Positions 53,892-63,995 of a DNA stretch of 64,000 bases are shown here, in pieces (within the stretch, counting starts at the first letter, position 1; each line of letters begins with the position of its first letter). The stretch comes from Halochromatium glycolicum. Its GTDB lineage: Bacteria; Pseudomonadota; Gammaproteobacteria; Chromatiales; Chromatiaceae. Made by a program: the position numbers and the translations under genes. The stretch is taken from the NCBI RefSeq assembly GCF_016584085.1, contig NZ_NRSJ01000005.1, positions 1 to 64,000 of the forward strand. The letters are read 5' to 3'. The notes under the pieces were generated by a model, which saw only the letters and a list, made by a program, of their open reading frames with translations, searched no databases and was not told the origin of the DNA.

Positions 53892-55337
53892 CTACCGAGA
53901 TTGTGGTGCCGGTGGATACTGCAGCGGGGCCGGCGGGTAACGCATCATCGATGGCGGTGGATACTGCAGACGCGGCGGATACTGCTGCGGCTGCTCCGCT
54001 GCCGGTTTTGCCTCGGCCTCAGCCGCCTCAGCGCTGGCGTCAGCGGTGGCTGGCTCGGCAGCTTCCTCCGCGGCGGCTTCCGGTGCCGGCGCAGGCTCTT
54101 CGGCCTTCACCTGCTCATCGGCGGCCGCAGGCTCTTCAGCTGGCGCTGCTTCAGGGGCCGGCTCCGGCTCGGCTGCCTTGGCCTGCTCATCGGCAGCAGC
54201 CGCTTCATCCGCCGTAGCCTCAGGCGCTGGCGCTTCCGGCATCTCAGCCTTGGCCTGCGCTGGAGGGGCTTCTTCTGCGTCGGCTACCGCGTCGGCTTCC
54301 GCGGCCTTCTTGGCTGCCAGACCGCCTTCCGGGATCGGCCCTTGCAGTGAAGGATAGTCCTTCACCATCGGCGCACCATAGAGCGGCTTGTAAGCACCCT
54401 GGTGGCAGGTCGTGCAGTACACCTTGTACACATCGCCCAACGGACCCTTACGTGACTCCGGCAAGATCTCGGTCAGCGGAACGACCCAATCGTTGTTCAG
54501 TTCCCTGACATGGCGGATTGCGTACCAGGCCGTTGTCCGTTGCGGGGTGCTCTGATCCCAAGAGTAGAACGACCGCGAGTTATGGCAGTAGGTGCAGTTG
54601 ACGCCAAGCGCGTCGGAGATATGCATCATTAGGCCATAGGTCCATTCCGCCTGCTTGATCGACCGACGGTTCCCTTGCGGCAGCACCGTGTCGCCAATGA
54701 CCCGAATGTCGTTGCTTTCCAACAGGAATGGCGTGAACGGATCATAGGGCAGCGACGCGTAGGCAACCGTTGCAGAGGCAATATTCTGACCAGTCGGCGC
54801 CAATGCAGTGGGCTGACCCGGACCCGGATCGGTCGTCCAGACATACTCCGGCACCGGATTGCCACGGTGGCAGGTGTAGCAGGTGATGCCCGTATCGGCG
54901 ACGTGGTCCTTCCAGTTCGCGTTGGTATCCTGGGTCATCTGCAACATCTTGCGCGAGGCGATCTTGGTGTAGATCCCATCGTCCTCGAAGCCACCGTCAC
55001 TGACGTGACAGTAGTAGCAGCCTTCTTCCGGTGAGACCCAGTTGGTCAGCGCAACCATCAGCCGGTTGAACTCGTTGACCGTGAGGTCGCCCAACACCTG
55101 AACATTCTTATAGGTGTCTTTCGCGAGCGGGCCTCCCTCTGCGGCGGCCGGAATCGGTTCCGGTGGCACATTGGCCTCGAGCGATTCCTCCAGCAGACGC
55201 GGGTTGTAGTTGGTCTGCATCTGCAGCCCGCGGTAGCCGTTCTGGATGCTCTCAGGCGGTGGTGCCTCGCAGCCGCTCAGGATCGCAGTCGCGCCGATTG
55301 CTGCAAGAATGACCGTATTGCGGTTAAGGGTCTTCAT
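53892..55337 (-). CDS. pufC: Reaction-centre tetrahaem cytochrome c subunit with an unusual C-terminal extension
   Basis: 481 residues. The lipoprotein signal ends LSGC (cleavage before Cys), giving a lipid-anchored periplasmic subunit. Four haem motifs are present: CYYCH, CYTCH, CTYCH and CTTCH, with axial Met residues between. After the tetrahaem part ends near residue 340 ([12 protein letters not shown]), about 140 more residues follow. These are rich in Ala, Glu and Pro ([20 protein letters not shown]) and end in a Tyr-Pro-rich tail with repeated QYPP/RYPP ([20 protein letters not shown]). The core donates electrons to the special pair. The ATG overlaps the pufM stop by 4 bp. Confidence 0.95.
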   Translation of the reverse strand: MKTLNRNTVILAAIGATAILSGCEAPPPESIQNGYRGLQMQTNYNPRLLEESLEANVPPEPIPAAAEGGPLAKDTYKNVQVLGDLTVNEFNRLMVALTNWVSPEEGCYYCHVSDGGFEDDGIYTKIASRKMLQMTQDTNANWKDHVADTGITCYTCHRGNPVPEYVWTTDPGPGQPTALAPTGQNIASATVAYASLPYDPFTPFLLESNDIRVIGDTVLPQGNRRSIKQAEWTYGLMMHISDALGVNCTYCHNSRSFYSWDQSTPQRTTAWYAIRHVRELNNDWVVPLTEILPESRKGPLGDVYKVYCTTCHQGAYKPLYGAPMVKDYPSLQGPIPEGGLAAKKAAEADAVADAEEAPPAQAKAEMPEAPAPEATADEAAAADEQAKAAEPEPAPEAAPAEEPAAADEQVKAEEPAPAPEAAAEEAAEPATADASAEAAEAEAKPAAEQPQQYPPRLQYPPPSMMRYPPAPLQYPPAPQSR

Positions 55338-56317
55338 TGCGACACCCCCTGCAGCAGATTCGGGTCCTGAATGGTCAGTTCTGATGGATAAGGCGCGACA
55401 ATTCCGTGCTTGATACCCCAGAGATACCAGTTCTCGACAACGGTACCGGTCAGCAGGATGCCAAGACCAGCGGTAATGACCGTCAGCACTGCAAACCACC
55501 AGGCCCAGCGATGGATCGATTCCATGGTCGCATTGAAGCCCATGGTCCAGCGCCAGAACAGCATCGCCCGCTCGGCCGCGGTACCGCGGCTGGTGATCTG
55601 ATCGATCTCACGGTCGCCGCCGTAGCGGGAGACGCCGAGGATCGTGCCACCATGCATCGCGAACAGGACTGCCGAGCCGTACAGGAAGGCAATCGAAAGC
55701 GCATGGAACGGGTTGTAGTAGAAGTTGCCGTACCGGATCGAGATCGCCGCGGTCCAGTCAAGGTGCGGGAAGATACCGAACGGAACCGCCTCACCCCAGC
55801 TGCCCATCAGAATCGGCCGAATGAAGCCGAGCGTCAGGTAGAAGAAAATCGCCGCGGCGAAGGCCCAAGCAACATGGGTCCCGGTGCCGAGCGCAATGGC
55901 ACGTTGATAGGTCCTAACCCACCAGAGGATGATCGATGCGGTCAGGAAGAATCCGGCCATCAGCCACCAGCCACCATCACCCAGCGGTGGGAAGCTCAGC
56001 CCATAAGACGGCGGTGGGGGCTCGAGCGCCAGCCAGAAGAAGTTCTTGATGAACGCAATCGGGCTCCAATCGACGGATGCCAGCATATTGAAGCCGATGA
56101 TCTCGATGGCGATGAAGCCAAAGAACAGCGACGCGACGCCGGCGAAACCGAGGTAGATCGGACCGATCTGTGCGTCACCGATCTTTCCGAGCCAATAGGA
56201 GAACCAGGGGAAGACCGGCTTGCCCAGGCGTGGCAGGTTGCCTTCTGGAAGCTCGACACCTGGGTAGCCTGGTTCGCGGACCTGAACCCGCGTAAAGATG
56301 TTTTGATACTCAGCCAT
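55334..56317 (-). CDS. pufM: Photosynthetic reaction centre M subunit
   Basis: 327 residues with five membrane helices. [20 protein letters not shown] and [20 protein letters not shown] carry bacteriochlorophyll-ligand His residues, and [20 protein letters not shown] carries an iron-site His. It forms the heterodimer core with PufL. It lies 12 bp after pufL. Confidence 0.97.
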   Translation of the reverse strand: MAEYQNIFTRVQVREPGYPGVELPEGNLPRLGKPVFPWFSYWLGKIGDAQIGPIYLGFAGVASLFFGFIAIEIIGFNMLASVDWSPIAFIKNFFWLALEPPPPSYGLSFPPLGDGGWWLMAGFFLTASIILWWVRTYQRAIALGTGTHVAWAFAAAIFFYLTLGFIRPILMGSWGEAVPFGIFPHLDWTAAISIRYGNFYYNPFHALSIAFLYGSAVLFAMHGGTILGVSRYGGDREIDQITSRGTAAERAMLFWRWTMGFNATMESIHRWAWWFAVLTVITAGLGILLTGTVVENWYLWGIKHGIVAPYPSELTIQDPNLLQGVSQ

Positions 56318-56329
56318 GTTGGTGTCCTC

Positions 56330-57154
56330 TTATGACCAGAACGGCAATTCGAGCCACCAGTTCCACCACTCTGGCCAGCCACGCGTCCAGAACGGACCGC
56401 TCAGCACGATGCAGACCGCACTCCAGAAGGCGGCGTTGATCGCGAGGAACAGACCCAGACGGTGGATACCGAGAGCACCGATGGAATACCCGATAAAGTC
56501 ACGGAAGAAGGTGTTCTCGTGCTCACCCGTCTTCACCGGCTCACCCTTTTGCGGGTTCGTCATCGACAGGATCAGCGAACCGTGCAACGCAAGCGCCAGC
56601 GCATTGGTGAAGAAGAACGTGATCGCTAGCATGTGCGCCGGGTTGTAATGGAAATGCAGGTACTGGTAGCCCACGTTCGACACCCAGTCCAAGTGACTGA
56701 AGATGCCGTATGGGAAACCATGACCCCATCCGCCCATCAGAATCGGCCGGATCACGACCAAGGTGACATAGGCGAGGATCGCAAAGCCGAAGGCGAACGG
56801 AACATGGAGGCCCATTCCCAGCTTGCGCGCGATCTCAACCTGCCGTAATGCCCAGGAGACAAAGGCACCGATTGCACAGATGGTAATGAACTGCCACAGC
56901 CCGCCTTCGGTCAGCGGTGCCATATTGAGCCCATAGCTCAAGTCCGGCGGGGCGATATTGATCGCCCATGGGTCCCAGGTTGGGCCCATGGCCGCGCCCC
57001 AGATGATCAACAGGGTACCAAGCGTGGCGAAGAAGATTGTCGAGACTCCGAAGAAGCCGACGTAGAACGGCCCCACCCAAAAGTCGAACAGATCCCCCCC
57101 GAGCAAGGTACCGCCGCGTACGCGGTATTTTCTCTCGAAACTCAGCATGGCCAT
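56330..57154 (-). CDS. pufL: Photosynthetic reaction centre L subunit
   Basis: 274 residues from ATG 57154, with AGAGGAAA upstream ([20 protein letters not shown]). [20 protein letters not shown] and [20 protein letters not shown] contain the special-pair and accessory bacteriochlorophyll ligands; [20 protein letters not shown] has an iron-ligand His. It pairs with PufM. A 111-bp gap with GC-rich inverted sequences separates it from pufA1, as in other puf operons. Confidence 0.97.
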   Translation of the reverse strand: MAMLSFERKYRVRGGTLLGGDLFDFWVGPFYVGFFGVSTIFFATLGTLLIIWGAAMGPTWDPWAINIAPPDLSYGLNMAPLTEGGLWQFITICAIGAFVSWALRQVEIARKLGMGLHVPFAFGFAILAYVTLVVIRPILMGGWGHGFPYGIFSHLDWVSNVGYQYLHFHYNPAHMLAITFFFTNALALALHGSLILSMTNPQKGEPVKTGEHENTFFRDFIGYSIGALGIHRLGLFLAINAAFWSAVCIVLSGPFWTRGWPEWWNWWLELPFWS

Positions 57155-57265
57155 TGAAGATTTCCTCTGCTGGGGAGGCACGCGCAGAAGCGCCCTCCTC
57201 GTAGCAAGATCGGCGGCAGGCGGTGCCATGCGGGCATCCGCACTGCCGTCATCCGATAGGCCCTG

Positions 57266-57463
57266 TTACATCTGCTGTGGGGCGACCTGAGCAGTCTGCA
57301 CACCTTCAACGGCCGGGAGGCCGTCTTCGAGCCAATTAAAATCATCGGTGCTGAGCAGGATCATGTGGATCGCCAGACCCAGGATGATCAGAAAGACGCC
57401 CAGGGCGGTCAGCGCGGTCGTGGGCTGGATCAGCAACCAGATCTTGTAGAGCTTTTCGTTCAT
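57266..57463 (-). CDS. pufA: Light-harvesting 1 alpha polypeptide, first copy
   Basis: 65 residues from ATG 57463, with GGAG upstream. [20 protein letters not shown] is the N-terminus: at the place where copies 2 and 3 have DPRR, this copy has QPTT. The helix ends [13 protein letters not shown] (ligand His). [20 protein letters not shown] follows. No deletion at the DDFNW position. It lies 57 bp after pufB1. Confidence 0.94.
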   Translation of the reverse strand: MNEKLYKIWLLIQPTTALTALGVFLIILGLAIHMILLSTDDFNWLEDGLPAVEGVQTAQVAPQQM

Positions 57464-57520
57464 GATTCATTTCTCCAGTATTCGATCAAAAGGCAGGGAT
57501 CAGTGCGTGGTCAGGCTGGA

Positions 57521-57664
57521 TTACAGCCAAGGACGCCACAACCAGGCCAACACGTGCGCGAAAATGACAACGCCAAAGAACGCGGTCATGCTGGAAGTAA
57601 AGATGCCGTGAAACTCTTGGGCCTCTTCTTCCGTCAATCCGGTCAAGCTCTTATTGTCTGCCAT
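57521..57664 (-). CDS. pufB: Light-harvesting 1 beta polypeptide, first copy
   Basis: 47 residues: [20 protein letters not shown], then [27 protein letters not shown]. The ligand His is in FAHVLAW. It is the first gene of the puf operon, 535 bp downstream of its likely promoter. Confidence 0.95.
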   Translation of the reverse strand: MADNKSLTGLTEEEAQEFHGIFTSSMTAFFGVVIFAHVLAWLWRPWL

Positions 57665-58189
57665 GGGGTTACCCTCCGGTTCAGCTAACTAGGCCGTTCG
57701 GCCATTGGCGCATGACGTATGCGTCACCAGGAAACGCCGGGCCTTATTCGCCTCAGCGCTTACAGGCATCCGCAGGTCGCAGATACCTGATCGGCAAACA
57801 CAGCCCGGGCGGCACCCAAGCGCGTGTAAGCCAAAATCAAAGGAGCGCAAGGGGCGCATCAAGGCACCCCCTACGCAAAAACCAGCATGCTGATCTCTCT
57901 CAGCACCATCCCAGCGAATCGCGGCTCGCCGGTGCTGAGCAGACCCTTCTCGCCCGCTTTGCCCTCGCATCGGTCCCCACTGCTGAGGCCCGCCGTGCGC
58001 GCCCAGGCCACCAACGCCGCGATTCCCGCGACCGCCAGTTGCAGCGCCGCCCGTCAGCGGCGGCAGCGGATCGCAGGCAGCGGCACAGGTGGATATCTCG
58101 GGAGCGGTTTGCACGGCTTTGGATGCGCTAGTACGGGCTCATCGGCTTACGGGGACGGCTTCGACGCGGTTGCGGAAGACGTCTGTGAA

Positions 58190-58265
58190 GTAAGTGTCAG
58201 TCTAGCCTGACCAAGCCATATGTCAAGGCTAATTTACACCCGAACTGTCAACACAGGTTGGCAGT
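58190..58265 (-). promoter_or_regulatory. puf promoter with paired PpsR/CrtJ-type sites
   Basis: TGTCAAGGCTAATTTACA (58221-58238) fits TGT-N12-ACA, the PpsR/CrtJ consensus. A second site, TGTCAACACAGGTTGGCA (58246-58263), fits with one change, 7 bp away. On the minus strand TTGACA (58226-58221) and TAGACT (58204-58199), 16 bp apart, form a sigma-70-type promoter whose -35 overlaps the first site. A GTCAG-N6-CTGAC inverted repeat covers the -10. Confidence 0.8.
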
Positions 58266-58706
58266 CGACGGTCGGATTGACGCACCGCAGACAGGAGAGA
58301 CGGCACGGACGGCATGCGGAACCGCAAACACCGTCACCGAGTCGCGCCAGGCGGGCAGAACGGAACCTAGAGCGGTCAGGATCGGGCTGGCCCCTTGGCC
58401 CACACCGATTGCCTTGAGCCCAAGGGGTCGGCCTCCAGAGCGCGGCTGAGGGCGCCGCACGGCGGGTGATCAGCGCAGGGGTGCGCCAAGCTGATCAGTG
58501 CTGCGCCATCGGCCCGCGGCGGGTCAGCTCAGCAGTGATCCACGACCGGCCGTGATGCGACCAGCGCCGGCCGCGGCCGATTCGGGCCGTTTGGAGAGGT
58601 TCCAGCAGTAGCGCATCGGACCGCGCGGCCGGCGAGACGCCGAGGCGGTTACCCTGAATCACGCCGAATTCATCGTCCGGGTGGCGCCGTGCGATGAACG
58701 TTAGGC

Positions 58707-58748
58707 AGGGAGCAGTGAGTAGGGAGCAGTGAGCAGGGAGCAGTGAAA
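58707..58748. repeat. Three 14-bp tandem units downstream of bchZ
   Basis: AGGGAGCAGTGAGT, AGGGAGCAGTGAGC and AGGGAGCAGTGAAA follow each other directly, 16 bp past the bchZ stop. Likely a slippage repeat. Confidence 0.85.
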
Positions 58749-58764
58749 GGCCTGAACGCGCGAA

Positions 58765-60243
58765 TCAGGCCCCGGCACGCGCCAGCCGCTCCTTGGTGTC
58801 GCGCAGGGTCGCGACGGTGACCCGTTCCTCGCCAGCGATCCGAGCAGCGCGCTCGGCTGCATCGCGTAGCCGCTTGGCCGCCGAGATCCTGGTCAGCACC
58901 GGTGTCGCATCCAGGATCTCATCGAGCAGCCGCTGCGCATCATGATCCCAGGGCAGCTCTTGGTGCTGACGCGCCGGAGTCGCCTCGACCTGATCGAGGT
59001 CGGTGCCCAGCGGCAGGATATTGAACAACGCATCGAACAGTGCGTTGCAGACCTCCTGGATCAGATAGGTCGCGCCGGAGTAGCCCATGAATGGCGTACC
59101 GGTGTGGCGCCGGATGATCGTGCCTGGCAGCGACGCCGGGATGAAACCGGCGCGGCCACCGATCTCGGCTAGATACATGCGCTCGTTGTAACCGCCGAAC
59201 AGGATCAGCGGTGTATGCCCATGCACCGCCTCCCGAACCGCGTCATTGTCGGGCTTGGCGCCCGGACGGCGCGGGAACGCAAAGTTGCACGGCAAGCCCA
59301 TCTCGTCCTCGAGGAAATGGCGCACGCCGCGCGTATAGGTCTCGGTCGCGACGATGCCGAAGCTCGCGGTGCCGAAGAAGTCCTGTGTGACCGAGCGCCA
59401 GAGGTCCCAGATCGGCTTGATCGTCGTATGCTTCTCGCGCTCGATGAAGGGCTCCGGATCGAGCCCCAGCAATTCGCCGAGCGCACGCAGGAAATTGGTG
59501 GTGCTATGCAGGCCGATCGGCGCCTGCAGATACGGCTTCTCGAGCGCTTCACAGAGCTTGCGCCCGAACTCGCGATAGAGGCAAACGTTGACCTCGGCCT
59601 CGGCCAAGCGGAGCACATCGTCGAGGTGGGTTCCAAGCGGGAAGGTCAGATTGACCTCGGCCCCGATCCCCTCGATCAACCGACGCACCTCGGCCAGGTC
59701 CGACCAGGTGTTGAACATCCCGTAGATCGGGCCGATGAGGTTGACGCGCGGTCTGCCACCGCCCGCCTCCGGCTTGTCCTTGTCCTTGCCCTGGGCCTGC
59801 TTGGCGCGCTTCTTCGCCGCTGCGGCACCGTAGCGCTCCCAGAGCCAGACCATCGCCCGGTCCGCGCTCTGCCACTGATCCTCATCAATGGTGCGCGGCA
59901 GGAAGCGCTGGATCGGCGTGCCCGACGGGGTCACACCGCCACCGATCATCTCGGCGATGCTGCCGGTCACGACCACCGCTGGCTGCTCCGGATCAAGGGT
60001 CGAGAAGGCCCGGCGCATCGCGTGCTCGGTGCCCTCTTGGCCGAGCTCCTTCTCGCTGAGTCCGGTGACCACCACCGGCAGCTCGTGCGGCGGCAGCGCA
60101 TCGGTATAGTGCAGTACCGCGGTGACTGGAAGGTTCTCGCAGCCGACCGGACCGTCGATGATCACCGACAGCCCTTTGACCGCCGTGAACACATAGACCG
60201 AGCCCCAGTAGCCGCCGGCGCGATCCAGGTCCTGCACCAGCAT
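58765..60243 (-). CDS. bchZ: Chlorophyllide reductase subunit Z
   Basis: 492 residues from ATG 60243, which shares one base with the bchY stop (TGATG). [40 protein letters not shown] (cluster Cys) and [13 protein letters not shown] match BchZ. An Ala/Lys-rich insert ([20 protein letters not shown]) sits near residue 140. With BchY it forms the NifDK-like catalytic part of chlorophyllide a reductase, which reduces ring B of the bacteriochlorin precursor. Last gene of bchCXYZ. Confidence 0.96.
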   Translation of the reverse strand: MLVQDLDRAGGYWGSVYVFTAVKGLSVIIDGPVGCENLPVTAVLHYTDALPPHELPVVVTGLSEKELGQEGTEHAMRRAFSTLDPEQPAVVVTGSIAEMIGGGVTPSGTPIQRFLPRTIDEDQWQSADRAMVWLWERYGAAAAKKRAKQAQGKDKDKPEAGGGRPRVNLIGPIYGMFNTWSDLAEVRRLIEGIGAEVNLTFPLGTHLDDVLRLAEAEVNVCLYREFGRKLCEALEKPYLQAPIGLHSTTNFLRALGELLGLDPEPFIEREKHTTIKPIWDLWRSVTQDFFGTASFGIVATETYTRGVRHFLEDEMGLPCNFAFPRRPGAKPDNDAVREAVHGHTPLILFGGYNERMYLAEIGGRAGFIPASLPGTIIRRHTGTPFMGYSGATYLIQEVCNALFDALFNILPLGTDLDQVEATPARQHQELPWDHDAQRLLDEILDATPVLTRISAAKRLRDAAERAARIAGEERVTVATLRDTKERLARAGA

Positions 60244-61745
60244 CAGCGCTTCCCCCCAGCACCGCCGGCCTTGCGCGCGGGCTTCGCCGGCCGCGGCGTC
60301 GGCTGTCGATCCCAAACCCCGGCGGTCTCGCCCTCGCCAACACCGGCGAAGAACGCCGTCATCTTGTCGAAACGGGCCTGACCCGCCATCGCTGCATTGA
60401 CCACCTGCGCCAATGAGCCAGCGCCGGCCGGCCCCATCAGCGGCCGCGCCGAGATCAGATTGGTGAAGTACAGTGCCGGAATCGACTGCTCCTTCGCATG
60501 CTGGACGACCGGCGTGGTGCCGATCGCAAGATCAGGCTTGACCGCATCGACCGCGGCCTTGTCCTGCTCGAGCGCGGCGCGGAACTGGACCATGACACCT
60601 TTTGCCTCGAGCCATTCGCGGTCGGCATCGGACCAGCGCGTGCGCGGCGCGGCGGTGCCGACATAAGGCACCTCGGCGCCGCTCTCGATCAGCAGCCGCG
60701 CGACGAGCAGCTCCGAGCCCTCATAACCGGAGACGGTAATCGTGCCCTTGATCGGCGATTGGGCCAGCGCACCACTGATGGCCGGAAGGAAGGCATTCTT
60801 GGCCTCAGCAATCTTCTCTGGCGCAACGTTGCAAGCGTTACCGATCGCCTCAAGCCAGGCCGCGGTACCGTCATGTCCGACCGGCGCCGAGCCGACCACC
60901 GCCCGTCCTGCCTGCTCGAACTCGCGGATGGAGGCGGTGTAATAGGGATGGATCGCCGCCACGGCCGCGCAGTCGAGTGCGGCATAGAGCTCGCGCCATT
61001 CGCGCGTCGGCACCACCGGGCCAGTCGTTAAGCCAAGCGGCTCGAGCATCGCGCCGATACCGACAGGGTCGGCCGGGAACATCTCACCAAGCAGCGTCAC
61101 GGTCGGTTTCGCGCTCCGTCCACCGCGTGGCGCTTGCACCGGACCCTGCTCGGCCTCGCCCCGCGCATAACGGAGCATCGCACTCGCGAGCACATCCTTG
61201 GCCTCGGCATGGGTCGGCACGCCGAAACCGGGCACATCGATCCCGATGACGCGCACGCCGTTCTGCGTCTTCGGCAGCAGCCGCAACGGCACACCGGACG
61301 CGGTCGGCACGCAGAGGTTCATCACGACGATGGCGTCGTACTGATCCGGGACCGCCAGTTGCGAGACGGCCTCGCGGACGTCTTCGAACAGCTTTCCGGT
61401 GACCAAGGTCTCCGAATCGAACGGGACATAGCCGACGCTACGCCGCGCCCCGTAGAAATGCGAGGTGAAGCTCAGCCCATAGACACAGCAGGCCGAGCCG
61501 CAGAGGACGGAGGCGGTGCGGCGCATGCGCAAACCGACACGCAGCGACCCAAAAGCCGGACACATCGTTTGGGGCTGATCATGGGGTCCGGTAGGATAGT
61601 CGGTTGCCAAGCGCTGCAGGACATCGCTCTTACCCGCAGCCTCTGCGGCTCGACGCAGTTCATCGCCACCTGCATGGCAGCCATGCCCCTCGTTGTTGAG
61701 CGCTGCGTCATCGCTCATCGGGGCCGAAGAAGAATCTGTTTGCAC
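60243..61745 (-). CDS. bchY: Chlorophyllide reductase subunit Y
   Basis: 500 residues from GTG 61745 (GAGAGA upstream); ATG 61718 ([11 protein letters not shown]) is an alternative. [20 protein letters not shown] and [20 protein letters not shown] have the cluster-ligand Cys residues. The C-terminal 25 residues are basic and Gly-rich ([11 protein letters not shown]). NifD-like partner of BchZ. Confidence 0.95.
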   Translation of the reverse strand: MQTDSSSAPMSDDAALNNEGHGCHAGGDELRRAAEAAGKSDVLQRLATDYPTGPHDQPQTMCPAFGSLRVGLRMRRTASVLCGSACCVYGLSFTSHFYGARRSVGYVPFDSETLVTGKLFEDVREAVSQLAVPDQYDAIVVMNLCVPTASGVPLRLLPKTQNGVRVIGIDVPGFGVPTHAEAKDVLASAMLRYARGEAEQGPVQAPRGGRSAKPTVTLLGEMFPADPVGIGAMLEPLGLTTGPVVPTREWRELYAALDCAAVAAIHPYYTASIREFEQAGRAVVGSAPVGHDGTAAWLEAIGNACNVAPEKIAEAKNAFLPAISGALAQSPIKGTITVSGYEGSELLVARLLIESGAEVPYVGTAAPRTRWSDADREWLEAKGVMVQFRAALEQDKAAVDAVKPDLAIGTTPVVQHAKEQSIPALYFTNLISARPLMGPAGAGSLAQVVNAAMAGQARFDKMTAFFAGVGEGETAGVWDRQPTPRPAKPARKAGGAGGKR

Positions 61746-61904
61746 GCTAGTCTCTCGAGATCGGATGCGGGCCAATTCTGATAGGGGTCCGCATCATGAC
61801 TCGGGCCGCAATCTCGTACAGTCGCGATGAGCTCGTCCTGACCGACCCGATCAGCCGGCTTGCAAGCAACGCGCACGGACCCTGCGCCTCGCGGGACCGA
61901 TGGC

Positions 61905-62882
61905 TCAGGCATCGTCGTAGACGACTTCAAGCGACGGCTTGTCGAGGGCCGCTGCGCTGCACATATCCTCGATCGTCGCCGGTTCGAGCACGACATTGCG
62001 CCCGACCTCGTCGCTCGCGAACAGCCCTAGCAGCTCGTCCTGAGTGAGCGGATTCGAGCGCAACGGAGGTGCCTCCGCCGCATTCACGCCAAGCTCCTCG
62101 AACAACGGCGCCCAGGTCCCGCCGGGCTTGCCGACGATCTGGTAAGCCGCGCTCTTACGCCGGATGTCCTCGTCGGCCGGGATCGAGGCGAGCACCGGGA
62201 TGCCCACCTTCTTGGCCCAGGCCTGCGCCTCCCCGGTCCCGTCATCCTTGTTGATGACGATGCCGGCGACACCGACATTCCCGCCTAGGCCGCGGAAGTA
62301 CTCGACCGCCGAGCAGACGTTATTCGCGACATAGAGCGACTGCAGATCGTTGGAGCCGACGACGATGACCTTCTGGCACATGTCGCGCGCGATCGGCAGC
62401 CCGAAGCCACCGCAGACGACGTCACCGAGGAAATCCAGCAGCACGTAGTCGAAGTCCCACTCGTGGAAGCCGAGTCCCTCGAGGATCTCGAATCCGTGGA
62501 TGATGCCGCGGCCGCCGCAGCCCCGCCCGACCTCGGGACCGCCGAGCTCCATCGCGAAGACGCCATCGCGCTTGAAGCAGACGTCGCCGATCGCGACCTG
62601 GTCGCCGGCCGCCTTCTTCTTAGACGAGGTATCGATGATGGTCGGGCAGGCCTTGCCGCCGAACAGCAGCGTCGTCGTATCGCTCTTCGGATCGCAGCCG
62701 ATCAGCAGAACCTTCTTGCCCTGCTGGGCCAGCATATAGGAGAGATTGGCGAGGGTGAAGCTCTTACCGATGCCGCCCTTGCCATAGATCGCGATGACCT
62801 GGGTCTGCTTGATCGCCGGCGCCGTCGCCTGCTCGGGCAAACCGACACGCACGGCTGCGGACGTGGCTGAAGCGTTACCCAT
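61905..62882 (-). CDS. bchX: Chlorophyllide reductase iron protein subunit X
   Basis: 325 residues from ATG 62882, which overlaps the bchC end by 8 bp. The P-loop is IYGKGGIGKSFTLANLS. GCDPKSDTTTLLFGG and CGGRGIIHGFEILE and LGDVVCGGFGLPIARDMCQK carry the NifH-type switch and cluster-ligand residues. It hydrolyses ATP and reduces BchYZ. Longer N- and C-termini than NifH are normal for BchX. Confidence 0.96.
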   Translation of the reverse strand: MGNASATSAAVRVGLPEQATAPAIKQTQVIAIYGKGGIGKSFTLANLSYMLAQQGKKVLLIGCDPKSDTTTLLFGGKACPTIIDTSSKKKAAGDQVAIGDVCFKRDGVFAMELGGPEVGRGCGGRGIIHGFEILEGLGFHEWDFDYVLLDFLGDVVCGGFGLPIARDMCQKVIVVGSNDLQSLYVANNVCSAVEYFRGLGGNVGVAGIVINKDDGTGEAQAWAKKVGIPVLASIPADEDIRRKSAAYQIVGKPGGTWAPLFEELGVNAAEAPPLRSNPLTQDELLGLFASDEVGRNVVLEPATIEDMCSAAALDKPSLEVVYDDA

Positions 62883-63819
62883 GCATTCCTCTCCAGTCGA
62901 GAACCATCTTGAGGCAGGCCGGGTCGTCAAAGGCCGTCTCGTAGGCGGACGCGGCCTCGGCGGCATCATAACGATGCGTGATCAGGCCATCCAACGACAA
63001 ACGCCCGGACCCGATCAGCTCGCGCACCGCGGTCAGATCGGCCTCCTGAAACTCGGCAGCGACACGCAGGCGCAGCTCACGCATGAACGCCGGCGGAAAC
63101 TCGAACGATAACGGTGCTTCGTAGAAACCTGCAAGCACGATCTCACCGCCGCGCGCCAGCCGTGCAATCAGCCGATCGAGTAACAGGTTATCGCCGCTGA
63201 CATCACAGATCACCCGGTAGTCTGCGCGGTCATCGCTCTGCGGGTCGGCGACGTGATAGCCTGCCGCGCCGCTGGCACGCTGCGGATTGGTCTCCCATAC
63301 CACCGGCGGCGGCGAACCCAGCGCCAGCGTCACCCGCGCCAGCAAACGCCCGAGCACGCCGTGACCGACAATCAGATCGGGACAGGTCTTGCCCTCGCCG
63401 GCAATCGCATGATGCGCCGTCGCGGCCAACGCCATCAGCACGCCCTGCTCGCCGAGGGTATCGGGGATCGACAGCAGCCGCGCACCGGGCACAACAACCC
63501 GGGACGCGGCGCCGCCGAAGAGGCCGTTTACGTCGCCATAGCAGCGCGCGCCGGGCACGAATACGAATTCGCCCTCGCTGCGTCCGCTGTCGACGCCGGC
63601 CTCGATAACACGCCCCACCGACTCATAACCCGGCACCAGTGGATAGCCCATCCCCGGAAACGGCGGCATCCGCCCCGTCCAGAGCAGACGCTCGGTGCCC
63701 GTACTGATGCCACTGTACTGGATCTCGACGACACAGTCGGCCGCGGTTGCAGCGTCCAGCGTCAGACGTTTAACCGCGAGCTGCTGCGGTTGGTCGAGAA
63801 CGACCGCAAAGGTGGACAT
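62875..63819 (-). CDS. bchC: Bacteriochlorophyllide dehydrogenase
   Basis: 314 residues from ATG 63819 (GTG 63837 is an alternative). A zinc-independent-looking alcohol dehydrogenase relative: VEIQYSGISTGTERLLWTGR, PPFPGMGYPLVPGYESVGRV and GHGVLGRLLARVTLALG are BchC stretches. It oxidises the 3-hydroxyethyl group of the bacteriochlorophyllide precursor to acetyl. First gene of the bchCXYZ unit, with its promoter module just upstream at the window edge. Confidence 0.95.
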   Translation of the reverse strand: MSTFAVVLDQPQQLAVKRLTLDAATAADCVVEIQYSGISTGTERLLWTGRMPPFPGMGYPLVPGYESVGRVIEAGVDSGRSEGEFVFVPGARCYGDVNGLFGGAASRVVVPGARLLSIPDTLGEQGVLMALAATAHHAIAGEGKTCPDLIVGHGVLGRLLARVTLALGSPPPVVWETNPQRASGAAGYHVADPQSDDRADYRVICDVSGDNLLLDRLIARLARGGEIVLAGFYEAPLSFEFPPAFMRELRLRVAAEFQEADLTAVRELIGSGRLSLDGLITHRYDAAEAASAYETAFDDPACLKMVLDWRGMHG

Positions 63820-63918
63820 GTCGGAGACGGTATTCACGAGACGCTCTGTGGACGGATCAGCTTGCTCCAAGGGGTCGGAGAGAGGTGTCGGCCTGAGTCG
63901 CCAACGGCTCAAAGAACA

Positions 63919-63995
63919 GTGAGTGTCAGTCTAGCCTGACGCAAAATGATGTCAAGCCAAATTTACACATCAGGTGTCAACACAGGTTGGCAGCA
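63919..63995 (-). promoter_or_regulatory. bchC promoter with paired PpsR/CrtJ-type sites
   Basis: TGTCAAGCCAAATTTACA (63950-63967) fits TGT-N12-ACA, and TGTCAACACAGGTTGGCA (63975-63992) follows after 7 bp. TTGACA (63955-63950) and TAGACT (63933-63928) on the minus strand are 16 bp apart. The 71 bp 63923-63993 align without gaps to 58194-58264 at 57 of 71 positions. Confidence 0.82.

Larger units (their letters stand above)
57665..58764. other. 1.1-kb gene-free region between bchZ and pufB1
   Basis: It contains the puf promoter-operator module (58190-58265), a leader of about 535 bases between promoter and pufB1, and a 14-bp triplet repeat next to bchZ. No pufQ or other gene is recognisable; the one long minus-strand frame (57689-58114) is Gly/Arg/Cys-rich and unconvincing. 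The leader has several GC-rich inverted sequences. Confidence 0.6.

Noticed and set aside
52790..57463. Ca-binding, strongly red-shifted LH1 (as in Thermochromatium)
   Set aside because: All three alpha chains keep a full-length DFNW region without the one-residue deletion associated with that shift.
57689..58114. A 141-codon minus-strand frame in the puf leader, considered as a pufQ-like gene
   Set aside because: It is Cys/Gly/Arg-rich and lacks a membrane segment or similarity to PufQ. Treated as untranslated leader.
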